Source: Clytia hemisphaerica
Lineage: Eukaryota; Cnidaria; Hydrozoa; Leptothecata; Clytiidae
DNA: 64,000 nucleotides
Assembly: GCA_902728285.1 (NCBI GenBank)
Contig: CACVBU010000784.1
Span: forward strand, 940,463-1,004,462
Direction: 5' to 3'
Every line of letters starts with the position of its first letter. Position 1 is the stretch's first letter. The translations under genes and the position numbers were made by a program. Positions 1 to 9,868 of this stretch are shown in pieces. The notes beneath the pieces were generated by a model, which saw nothing but the letters and a program-made list of their open reading frames with translations, ran no database searches and had not been told where the DNA came from.

Positions 1-205
1 CAAGGTAATTTTCCTTGGGAAATACAAGAAACTGTACATAAGATGATTTTCCTTGGGAAATACAAGAAATCGTACCAGGTTATTTTCCTTGGGAAATACA
101 AAAAACTGTATATAAGATGTATTTTCCTTGGAAAATACAAGAAATCGTACTAGGTAATTTTCCTTGGGAAATACAAAAACTGTACATAAGATGATTTTCC
201 TTTAA
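1..205. repeat. Subtelomeric minisatellite, block 1
   Basis: Tandem units of about 36-39 bp, each with the core TTTTCCTTGGGAAATACAAG followed by an alternating tail (ACTGTACATAAGATG or TCGTACCAGGTT). The same family returns at 1770-2120, 3300-3395 and in degenerate form at 5050-5260. Open frames running through it are repeat artefacts. Confidence 0.9.
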
Positions 206-536
206 CATTTAAAATTTCATTAATATTAAAATTTCATTTTTTTTGTATTGTTTACTACTTTGTATCTACTATTGGTATGATCGGACTCTATTACAGTTTA
301 TTAGCCAAATTAAGCATGATGCTAATTACATGCTTTTAAAACGTATTTCAAGGCATTACAAATATTATGGATATTATGAAATTTGTCGTTCTTTTTGTCT
401 ATTTTTAGTAATGCAGCTTTCTTTAGATAAACCTCCTAACCCTAACCCTCAGGGGATCAGAATAAGCTTAACTAAGGCTCCAGTACGGAGCATTTATTAT
501 ATTATACAAGAACCGTAACATGTGTCTAGAGTTTAA

Positions 537-633
537 ACCCTAACCCTAACCCTAACCCTAACCCTAACCCTAACCCTAACCCTAACCCTAACCCTAACCC
601 TAACCCTAACCCTAACCCTAACCCTAACCCTAA
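537..633. repeat. Internal telomeric tract (CCCTAA)n, copy 1
   Basis: About 16 uninterrupted CCCTAA hexamers on the + strand, the orientation expected of a left chromosome end (TTAGGG on the other strand). It is preceded and followed by the same unique-looking blocks that flank copy 2, so it is an internal tract in a duplicated subtelomeric module rather than the physical end. Confidence 0.95.
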
Positions 634-959
634 TCTACTGCCACCGCAAAAACTATGTCTAGATTTTAAGACTGTAATAGTAAATTGTAAAAGTCTCAAA
701 TAGACGCTTAAATAGTACTGAAATTCTCGTGACCATATAAATATTATGTCATTTGCTTTTGACATATTAATAATTTGTATTAAAAAAAATCTCATAACCA
801 TATTAATAATATGTAATAAAAATAGAGGCGGAAAAAAGCAATTTAAGCAATTTTAGTGAAGCATTTGAAGTTCGGCCTCCTGCATCCAACTGAAAAAGGT
901 AGGAGGTATCGCATTAGACCTAGCCACATACTTTAAGACCATTAAGAACTAGCTGTGTT

Positions 960-1480
960 CCCTCAGGGGATCAGAATAAGCTTAATTAAGGCTCCAGTAC
1001 AGCCGTAAAAGCAAGAAGTTGAGACTTTAATAGACAATTTGTAAAAGTCTCAAAAATATACTTTTACGGCCGTACTGGAGCCTTAGTTAAGCTTATTCTG
1101 ATCCCCTGAGAGAAGCCAGCTTTTAAGTCTAGTGTTAAAACTCAGAGTTATAACTCTACCCTTCTAACCTAGCTTAGAGCACTTCCAAATCGTTTGTAGT
1201 TTCAAAATTTCGTCGCAATTTTCCTATTTTTTCAAATATTATGTCCATGATTGTAAGAAGTTGAGACTTTAATAGACAATTAGTAAAAGTCTCAAAAAGA
1301 TACTTTTACGGCTGTACTGGAGCCTTAGTTAAGCTTATTCTGTTCCCCTGAGGGAACACAGCTAGTTCTTAATGGTCTTAAAGTATGTGGCTAGGTCTAA
1401 TGCGATACCTCCAACCTTTTTTTAGTTGGATGCGGGGGCCAAACTGCAAATGCTCTTAAAATTTTCCATCGCTTTTTTTT
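960..1480. repeat. Subtelomeric block carrying a CAGGGGATCAG inverted-repeat motif
   Basis: The motif CTCAGGGGATCAGAATAAGC with its continuation into GGCTCCAGTAC is present near 963-1000 forward and near 1070-1110 inverted. The following segment, including TCGTTTGTAGTTTCAAAATT, recurs near 3390-3650, 3900-4200 and 4200-4610, and inverted at 4620-4880. No gene is supported. Confidence 0.85.
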
Positions 1481-1769
1481 CCGCGTGAAAACGCGTTTTA
1501 CGCCGTTTTTACGTAAAAACCTACCAGTGGAGCTATTGAGCTAAAATTAAAACTGTCCCAGGGTTACACATTTGATTCTACGGTGGCCGGCGTCCGCACA
1601 TACCCAGCACCCAGTTTTGCCTAAGTACGCCCCCCGGGCTTAGAACCAAAACCTCTGAAAATACAAGAAATTATATTAAGTGATTTGACAAAAGATGTTT
1701 TCCTTTCCCTTGCAAAGTACAAGAAATTACTTCAATTAGTTTTCCTTGGAAAATTCAACATATTTTTTT

Positions 1770-2120
1770 AGGTAATTTTCCTTGAAAAATACAAGAAACT
1801 GTACATAAGATGATTTTCCTTGGGAAATACAAGAAATCGTACCAGGTTATTTTCCTTGGGAAATACAAAAAACTGTATATAAGATGTATTTTCCTTGGAA
1901 AATACAAGAAATCGTACAAGGTAATTTTCCTTGGGAAATACAAGAAACTGTACATAAGATGATTTTCCTTGGGAAATACAAGAAATCGTACCAGGTTATT
2001 TTCCTTGGGAAATACAAAAAACTGTATATAAGATGTATTTTCCTTGGAAACCTACAGAAATCGTACTAGGGTATTTTCCTTGGGAAATACAAAAACTGTA
2101 CATAAGATGTTTTCCTTTAA
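1770..2120. repeat. Subtelomeric minisatellite, block 2
   Basis: About nine units of the TTTTCCTTGGGAAATACAAG minisatellite, followed by the same AT-rich segment, short CCCTAA motif and telomeric tract as block 1. Positions 1-850 and roughly 1900-2755 are therefore two copies of one module. Confidence 0.88.
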
Positions 2121-2447
2121 TATTAAAATTTCATTAATATTAAAATTTCATTTTTTGTATTGTTTACTACTTGTATCTTACTATTGGTATGATCGGACTC
2201 TATTACCGTTTATTAGCCAAATTAAGCATGATGCTATTACATGCTTTTAAAACGTATTTCAAGCATTACAAATATTATGGATATTATGAAATTTGTCGTT
2301 CTTTTTGTCTATTTTTAGTAATTGCAGCTTTCTTTAGATAAACCCTCCTAACCCTAACCCTCAGGGGATCAGAATAAGCTTAACTAAGGCTCCAGTTACG
2401 GAGCATTTATTATAACAAGAACCGAACATGTGTCTAGAGTTTAAAAC

Positions 2448-2522
2448 CTAACCCTAACCCTAACCCTAACCCTAACCCTAACCCTAATAACCCTAAACCC
2501 TAACCCTAACCCTAACCCTAAT
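2448..2522. repeat. Internal telomeric tract (CCCTAA)n, copy 2
   Basis: About 11-12 CCCTAA hexamers with one irregular unit (AATAACCCTAAACCC) near the middle, in the same module position as copy 1. The flank starting AATCTACTGCCACCGC is shared by both copies. Confidence 0.93.
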
Positions 2523-2949
2523 CTACTGCCACCGCAAAAACTATGTCTAGATTTTAAGACTGTAATAGTAAATTGTAAAAGTCTCAAATAGACGCTTAAA
2601 TAGTACTGAAATTCTCGTGACCATATAAATATTATGTCATTTGCTTTTGACATATTAATAATTTGTATTAAAAAAAATCTCATAACCATATTAATAATAT
2701 GTAATAAAAATAGAGGCGGAAAAAAGCGATTTAAGCAATTTTAGTGAAGCATTTGAAATCTTTTTAAGCCAAACCCTTTAGAACATAGAGTATCATCTTC
2801 TGTCATCGATTAAGCTAATGGATTAGTGATAAGTCATCTGTGGGACCGCTAGTTGTTTTTAAAGTTTACATAGTCTTACGGTTATATTTTATTATGTACA
2901 TACCTGTGTTGTAATTAGTTCCTCTGTAAATATGAAAAATGAAATAGTC

Positions 2950-3310
2950 TTAGGGTGTTCCCATTTATAGAGACTCCCACTTAGAGAGACTTTTTTACAA
3001 TTTGTCTTGTCAAAATTGAAATTTTTTCCTAAAACTCGTGAATTTTCCGACCCTTAGAGAGACTACTTTGAAATTTTCTGATTTTTGTAACCCTTAGGGA
3101 GACTATGGAACGTGAAAGAACGGACCCTAAAAGTCCGCACATACCCAGCACCCAGTTTTGCCTAAGTACGCCCCCGGGCTTAGAACCAAAACCTCCGAAA
3201 ATACAAGAAATTATATTAAGTGATTTGACAAAAGATGTTTTCCTTTCCCTTGCAAAGTACAAGAAATTACTTCAATTAGTTTTCCTTGGAAAATTCAACA
3301 TATTTTTTTA
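2950..3310. repeat. Dispersed repeat shared with a distant intron
   Basis: Contains CCCTTAGAGAGACT and the phrase CACATACCCAGCACCCAGTT. Recognisable relatives lie near 1585-1650 and, outside the subtelomere, near 19195-19340 inside an Ig-gene intron. No coding content seen. Confidence 0.7.
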
Positions 3311-3384
3311 GGTAATTTTCCTTGAAAAATACAAGAAACTGTACATAAGATGATTTTCCTTGGGAAATACAAGAAATCGTACCA

Positions 3385-4880
3385 GGTTATTTTCTGTTTG
3401 TAGTTTCAAAATTTCGTCGCAATTTTCCTATTTTTTCAAATATTATGTCCATGATTGTAAGAAGTTGAGACTTTAATAGACAATTTGTAAAAGTCTCAAG
3501 AAGATACTTTTACGGCTGTACTGGAGCCTTAGTTAAGCTTATTCTGTTCCCCTGAGGGAACACAGCTAGTTCTTAATGGTCTTAAAGTATGTGGCTAGGT
3601 CTAATGCGATACCTCCAACCTTTTTTCAGTTGGATGCAGGGGGCCGAACTACAAATGCTTCACTAAAATTGCTTAAATCGCTTTTTTCCGCGTGAAAACG
3701 CGTTTTACAGCCGTTTTAAAGCTTATAACGTAAAAACCTGACCAGTGGAGCTATTGAGCTAAAATTAAAACTGTCCCAGGGTTACACATTTGATTCTAAG
3801 TCGTCTTAAATTATGTTCTATGACCTCCGGTCGCTTCTTGATCCTCAATTCTGACCGAACCACACGAACTATGTCCATAGGTTAAGACTTTAATAGACAA
3901 TTGTAAAAAACGCTTTTACGGCCGTACTGGAGCCTTAGTTAAGCTTATTCTGATCCCCTGAGAGAAGCCAGCTTTTAAGTCTAGTGTTAAAACTCAGAGT
4001 TATAACTCTACCCTTCTAACCTAACTTAGAGCACTTCCAAATCGTTTGTAGTTTCAAAATTTCGTCGCAATTTTCCTATTTTTTCAAATATTAAGTCCAT
4101 GATTGTAAGAAGTTGAGACTTTAATAGACAATTTGTAAAAGTCTCAAAAAGATACTTTTACGGCCGTACTGGAGCCTTAGTTAAGCTTATTCTGATCCCC
4201 TGAGAGAAGCCAGCTTTTAAGTCTAGTGTTAAAACTCAGAGTTATAACTCTACCCTTCTAACCTAGCTTAGAGCACTTCCAAATCGTTTGTAGTTTCAAA
4301 ATTTCGTCGCAATTTTCCTATTTTTTCAAATATTATGTCCATGATTGTAAGAAGTTGAGACTTTAATAGACAATTAGTAAAAGTCTCAAAAAGATACTTT
4401 TACGGCTGTACTGGAGCCTTAGTTAAGCTTATTCTGTTCCCCTGAGGGAACACAGCTAGTTCTTAATGGTCTTAAAGTATGTGGCTAGGTCTAATGCGAT
4501 ACCTCCAACCTTTTTTCAGTTGGATGCAGGGGGCCAAACTGCAAATGCTTCACTAAAATTGCTTAAATCGCTTTTTTCCGCGTGAAAACGCGTTTTACAG
4601 CCATTTTAAAGCTTATAACGATTTGGAAGTGCTCTAAGTTAGGTTAGATGGGTAGAGTTATAACTCTGAGTTTTAACACTAGACTTAAAAGCTGGCTTCT
4701 CTCAGGGGATCAGAATAAGCTTAACTAAGGCTCCAGTACGGCCGTAAAAGTATCTTTTTGAGACTTTTACAAATTGTCTATTAAAGTCTCAACTTCTTAC
4801 AATCATGGACTTAATATTTGAAAAAATAGGAAAATTGCGACGAAATTTTGAAACTACAAACGATTTGGAAGTGCTCTAAG
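3385..4880. repeat. Array of duplicated subtelomeric blocks ending in an inverted copy
   Basis: At least three direct copies of the 960-1480 block are followed by an inverted copy at 4620-4880 that ends exactly at the N gap. Stretches of identity exceed 200 bp by eye. No gene is supported here. Confidence 0.85.
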
Positions 4881-4890
4881 NNNNNNNNNN
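4881..4890. other. Assembly gap (10 N)
   Basis: Ten N characters. A fixed short gap between repeat copies usually marks a scaffold join, so the link between 1-4880 and the rest of the window is less certain than elsewhere. Confidence 0.98.
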
Positions 4891-5299
4891 TTTTAATTTC
4901 TTTAACATAAAAAAAAATGTCTGATGTAATTCTCCTCCGAAAATACAAGAAATTATATTAAGTGATTGACAAAAGATGTTTTCCTTTTCCTTGCAAAGTA
5001 CAAGAAATTACTTCAATTAGTTTTCCTTGGAAAATTCAACATATTTTTTTAGGTAATTTCCTTGAAAAATACAAGAAACTGTAATAAGATGATTTCCTGG
5101 GAATACAAAAATCGTAACAGGGTATTTTTCCTTGGGAAATACAAAATAAATCCTTGGAAATACAATAAAGTATGTGATTTTCCTTGGAAAATACAAGAAA
5201 TATGTCTTAACTATGTTTCCTTGGAAAACATAACTAACTGTTCGTAGAAATTTTCCTTTTACATTACTAAAACATATTTCGCATAAGTAAACAAAATAT

Positions 5300-5811
5300 G
5301 TGTAATTTCTAAAGTGAAAGCGAGCGAAGCGAGCGTAATAATCATGTTAAAGGGTCGTCTCGGACGACGCCGGGACGGCTAGTAGTTATAATTATGCGAA
5401 ATTTTAATTATGCTAAAAAAAATAGAGTGAAAAAAAAGTATGATTTGGCGTCAGATAATCAAAAAGTAATATTTGACGTCAATAAAATATTTCAACCAAT
5501 GAAATTTGTACTTTGACTGAACTATTGCTCAGTTATTCGAAAATTCGACGAAGTTAAGACAGCAGTCCGCAGTTCACAATTTGCTGAATCGATATTTGGA
5601 TATCATTTTTGGCATCTTATCAATCAACTGATAGTGGATCAACCGAAAGCCCCTGGAGTTTTTACGAAGATTCAAAGAAGTATTTGAGCAAATCAAGACA
5701 GTACATTGGCAATTAGAGAAAAAAACATTTTTCTATCGATCGTTTAGTGGGACATATTAAACAATTTTTATCGGATACCGCATTTGGGTTGAATAATTCA
5801 GCTACGTGGCC
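5300..5811 (+). other. Upstream region of the coiled-coil gene
   Basis: About 500 bp without an open frame, lying before the start codon at 5812. It should hold the promoter and 5' UTR, but I see no recognisable promoter motif. A GC-richer patch with GAGCGAAGCGAGCG lies near 5320. Confidence 0.4.
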
Positions 5812-8800
5812 ATGGACCGTGAACAGGCTTCGGCCACTGAGACGACTCTACATGCGCCAGAATCTAGCTTAATGCAGGCTCGAACCGCCAGTATGATTGC
5901 CAAAAGGAATGAGTCAGAAACAACTCTCACACCGCGTGAATCTATGATCATGCAAGCACGCACAGCTAACATGATCCTAAAGAAGAGAGATTCCACTCTC
6001 TTCCATATGAAATCTTCCACGCAACTACACGCCCGGGAATCCTCCATCTTACATCCCAAAGCATCTACTATACTACATCCGAGAGCGTCGAGTGTACTAC
6101 ACGCGAGCGATTCTAGCTCGAGCGATTCCCAGCTTTATTTAAAAGCTAAAACAAAACGCATTGAGCAATTCGAAGCTCGTTTAGGTGACCAGAAACAGGT
6201 ACGAAAGTTCTTTCCTTGCTACAGTGGAGTCTCTTTAACTCGAACCTCTATAACTCGTCTCTTCAACTCGAATAAGTTTCATGGTATCTTTTCTATTTCT
6301 ATTTGGTTGAGTTGCAGGAGGCTTTAGAGTCCTATTCTCGCAACTATAGACGCTTACTAATGAGCGTCCCGTCAGCACCTTGAACTGACTACCCAATTCC
6401 CCTCACATGGCATGGGTTAACCCGGGCGAAGGAACGTTCACTTGCCAAGTGAACTGCCGTGAGTGGGAATCGAACCCTGGCCGCCTGCACAGAAGCCAAG
6501 GTCGACTACCACTATACTACGGCACCTTTAGTAAACAATGCTTTAAAAACCTTACTCCACAACTTGTAATTTCCATGATTTGAACAAAATTGGGTTCCCT
6601 GTTTGTGTTGAATTATGGATGCTCCACTGTCATCTTTATATTTTTGTTTTCAAGCACAGAATTTACAATCGTGTACAATTTACCTTATACCAGACTATAA
6701 TTACGACAAGTTGGTGGAATATAACGCTATCTTTAAACACAGGCAACTTTATATCGGGGAAAAAGTTATAGTAAAAATTAGTCAAGGGAAGAATGGGTCT
6801 CTGTCAATAATTTTGTTACAGCCCCGTTGAAATGGAGTCATAAAGAATCATTTTCCTTTCTCTCGTGTTGTAGATAATACTGAAGCAACGTCAACGTTTA
6901 CGAGATTACAATTCTCAAATCAAAGAGAAAGATTTGAGAATCAACAAACTGACCTCTGAAATGAAAGAAAGAGAAGTTGAATTTGACAAATTTAAGAAGG
7001 TCAACAACGAAAAAATTAAGGTAAGACGGTACAAAGTTTTATAGCTTTAAATTTTTGACTTTACCATCATCGGTTTCATTGATATGATTTTCAACGAAAA
7101 GACAAACCAATAGACGATATCGGATTTAGATAAATGCAATGCATTCTGGTTTCTAGGGACTCTCAAAGGAATTATAATAGATCAATTATAATAGATTATA
7201 ATTCCTTTGAGAGTCCCTAGAAACCAGAATGCATTGCATTTATCTAAATCCGATATCGTCTATTGAGGTAATACTTAACAGTCGAATGACTACGGTTGAC
7301 TCTCGTTAATTCGAATTTGAGCAAGGGGAATCTTATTTGTTCGAATTACAGAGACTAAACAAAGTATTTCAAGAGGGTCACCCCCTAGACGGGAACTGGA
7401 CATTAGTTCGAATCATTGATGGATTCGAATATATGAGAGTTTGCTGAAAAATAGACGGACAACCTAACTTTTCATATTTTGACTTTAGAAATTGGAAACT
7501 GAGGTTAAAACACTCAATGAAAAGAACCAAGGGTATAGTGAGATCTTGAAAGACCAAGACAAATTCTTAAAAAGCTTTCAAAAGGAGCTGACAGAAGAGT
7601 TGACGAGTCGTGACATCGCACTGAAAAAGGCTCAAGAGATTGAGGCGAAAAATGCCGAAAAGGCAAAGGTAATACGAATTTTACTTTGTATGTAAATTTT
7701 CATATTTAGAAATTAAAAATTTCCGACAAGCACAGAGCACTACTCTATGATTGGATGAATTTGAGATACAACTTCTCAGTTCTAATTCTAATGTAGGCAG
7801 TATATGTTAGTATATGGCAACCACATCAGTATATGGTGAAAGACATCAAATCAGTATGAATGAAGATAGGTTTGAATGGCTCTACATCACGAGTCAAAAT
7901 GTAGCTGATGATTATTAGAACATGAAGCTTAAAGCAAACCACCAACCAATTTATCAAATTGTTTTTCTTTATAGGAAGTTGAAGGTCGGCTCTCTTCAAA
8001 AGACGACGAGATCACATCTTTAAAAAAGCGCGTTGAGGCTTTAACAGCGCTCCTCCAAGAACAGAAGCGTGAAAAAGACGCTGAGTTGTCAGGGAAAGAA
8101 GCGGCCCTAGAAGCTGCTAACATTAAAATTGCTGGTTTGGAGGATGAATTAAAACAAGCAAGTCAAAAAGACTTGCTTATTGAAAGCCAGGTAAGCGATA
8201 ATTGGGCAATTTTATATCCATACAGGGTGGACGAAAATTTCCAGGGGGTAATAGGAGAAGAATTATCAGGGGGTATAAAAGGAGAAATTTTCATTTTTCC
8301 AGTAGGTAAAAAGTTATTCTAAAATTTCCAGGGGGTAATAAAGACCGATTTTCTTCCGATGATATCGAGACCAATTTACATTGAAATATAATATATCAAA
8401 CTACATAGTGCTTTGAGTGTACAATAACTTAAGTGGAGGGAAGGAAGTAGCCAACCTCGTCCCCGTGTATCCCGGGTTTCATTTACGTTTCTAACGTACA
8501 CCAGAGAATACTCTAATTAAAAATGACGCATCGTAAGCATTAAAAAACTGATACTCCATTGGTAAGGAGGCAGGGTCAATCTATTTTGAATGGTGTTTGG
8601 ACGTCTTCAAATTCTTTCAAATTCACCTTTTAGAAAGAAGAAATAGCGACTAAAAATGAGAAATTACAAAAGTTGGAGGTTAACTTGAAGAGCACTGATG
8701 CAGAAAAGGTAGGTATAATTTATCGAATTGGACAATGTTGTTCCATCGCATCCGAATGTATAGCCATATAATTTGACCGGTACAATGAAACTTCGGATCT

Positions 8801-9587
8801 ATTCGAATAAGAATCGGGTCAGGGTCAGACTCAAAATTTTTACCAGGTTTTGATATTTTATGTTTTCTTTGGTGTAAGCTGGTATTTTTTCAACAAACGC
8901 AACATTTAAAGGGTCAGTTTATGTAAGTTACTGTAATGCATTTTCAGGGCTAGCCTGGAGAGAGAGAATAAACGATTTTTGAGAAAAAAATATTTTTCCA
9001 ATATTCTAAATCACTTTAGGAGTAATTTTTACAAGCCAAAGCGCTCGAAAAATTGAAATCACATTAATCTACACAACACGTATTTGTTATAGCTATCACT
9101 TGAGGCTGCTCTTGGAGAATTACAAGAAAAACAAGCCAAAAAGGGCTGTAGATTATTCAGTTGTTGGTCAACCATCTTTTGTCGAAAAAAACATGGACAA
9201 AAATCAGGCAGAAACGGCCACGGTACAAAGAAAGAAGAAACTGCACTTAGCAGCTCTACCAATTTCAGCCAAGTAGCCTCGAAATCTACCGAAAAGATTG
9301 GTCCTGGCTCATCATGCGATATTGTCAAAGATATTGTTAAAGATATCAATAAGGGTGCAGAAAGCTCTTGCAAAGTCGATATTCAACAACGTCAAAACGT
9401 TTCGAAAGTGAAAGAGGTCGAACAAGATGTCACCCCAGAAGACAAAACAGACGTCCCTGACAGTGTTCTTGCTGGTGGCGATGACGCCACCACTGGCGGA
9501 CAACCCGCCCAAAAAAGTACCACCCCTTATGATGACGTCCCATTGATTTATGTTACCGATGAATCTGGCAATTCTCGCCAATTGTAA
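5812..9587 (+). CDS. Unrecognised coiled-coil protein with octapeptide repeats, six exons
   Basis: Coding exons are 5812-6198, 6874-7020, 7489-7668, 7975-8190, 8634-8708 and 9093-9587. All junctions are GT-AG and phase 0, giving about 499 residues. The ATG at 5812 sits in GTGGCCATGG, a strong initiation context, and no earlier in-frame ATG fits. Residues ~14-100 are degenerate 8-residue repeats such as HARESSIL, HPKASTIL and HPRASSVL, rich in Ser, Thr, Arg and Ala. Residues ~115-350 are Lys/Glu-rich with heptad-like leucines (for example KLTSEMKEREVEFDKFKKV), a predicted coiled coil. A Cys cluster (GCRLFSCWSTIFCRKK) follows near residue 353, then an acidic, low-complexity tail ending SGNSRQL. 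The Cys cluster could be lipid-modified or bind metal; that is inference. I recognise no family. It converges on the Ig gene with ~111 bp between stop codons. Confidence 0.82.
5851..6112 (+). repeat. Octapeptide repeat region within exon 1
   Basis: The encoded residues fall into ~8-residue units, best seen at the end of the region as HARESSIL, HPKASTIL, HPRASSVL, HASDSSSS, with earlier units HAPESSLM, QARTASMI, TPRESMIM, QARTANMI, HMKSSTQL and two insertions. The consensus is roughly H-[AP]-R-x-S-[ST]-x-[LI]. Confidence 0.75.
6220..6600. mobile_element. MITE of the ACTCGAA family interrupted by a SINE
   Basis: The left part (AGTCTCTTTAACTCGAACCT) and the right part (CTTTAGTAAACAATGCTTTA onward) match the two halves of the intact copy at 23421-23566. 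The tRNA-like SINE at ~6330-6524 lies between them, so this is a nested insertion in intron 1 of the coiled-coil gene. Confidence 0.6.
6330..6524 (-). mobile_element. tRNA-derived SINE
   Basis: On the - strand the head reads like a tRNA: TGCCGTAGTATAGTGG, with a box A match (TAGTATAGTGG at 6509-6519) and a box B match (GGTTCGATTCC at 6466-6476), closing with ACTCACGGCA. It runs into a non-tRNA body with a hairpin (GTTCACTTGCCAAGTGAAC, 6436-6454) and continues ~110 bp. The anticodon stem is poorly paired, so it is a SINE head and not a working tRNA gene. Confidence 0.75.
7108..7265. mobile_element. Perfect palindromic MITE, 71-bp arms
   Basis: The left arm from CAATAGACGATATCGG is matched base for base by the right arm ending CCGATATCGTCTATTG, separated by about 16 bp. 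It lies in intron 2 of the coiled-coil gene. Its ends resemble those of the palindrome at 23752-23931, so both are probably one family. Confidence 0.85.
7283..7446. mobile_element. MITE of the GTTGACTCTC/ATTCGAA family
   Basis: Starts ACGGTTGACTCTCGTTAATT and ends in the diverged inverted form near ATTCGAATATATGAGAGT. Same family as 13474-13645, 34462-34587 and 42227-42343. Confidence 0.55.
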
Positions 9588-9613
9588 ATTATGTAAAAAT
9601 ACTATTTAATCAT

Positions 9614-9619
9614 TTTATT
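9614..9619 (-). promoter_or_regulatory. Candidate polyadenylation signal of the Ig gene
   Basis: AATAAA on the - strand, 80 bp beyond the Ig-gene stop codon. It lies only ~30 bp past the stop of the opposing coiled-coil gene, so the 3' UTRs of the two genes probably overlap. Confidence 0.55.
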
Positions 9620-9698
9620 CTTTTTTTGAAATATATTTATAAACAAAAACCCAAAAGCGAACAGTCTCAATTTCCCTGAGCTTCACAAACTGTCGACG

Positions 9699-9868
9699 TT
9701 AGTTTTCTAGGAAATTGTGTTTTATGAAGTTAGACTTATAATGGTACCTTGGTTTCCTTGCCAACCATATCAATGCTACGGCAGCGAGAACGGCTGCTAT
9801 GGGAACCAAAACATACAATGCAATGTAAGGGTCGCCTTCGAATTCTGACATGATGGGGATTGGTACTC
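9699..9868 (-). CDS. Last Ig-gene exon: transmembrane helix and short tail
   Basis: Encodes a juxtamembrane stretch (VPIPIMSEFEGDP), a hydrophobic helix YIALYVLVPIAAVLAAVALI, then a basic stop-transfer (ARKPR) and a short tail ending in HNFLEN and TAA. The tail has two tyrosines (YHY) but no known signalling motif. Confidence 0.88.

Noticed and set aside
526-801. Open frame encoding Gly-Leu repeats
   Set aside because: It is a translation of the TTAGGG telomeric tract; the same artefact recurs at 2441-2689.
1755-2250. Open frames with repeated FPRKI or FLGKYK motifs
   Set aside because: They are translations of the ~38-bp minisatellite on either strand; no splice sites or conservation support them.
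6453-6524. Functional tRNA gene
   Set aside because: Boxes A and B are good, but the anticodon stem is poorly paired and the tRNA-like part runs into a longer non-tRNA body, so it is a SINE head.
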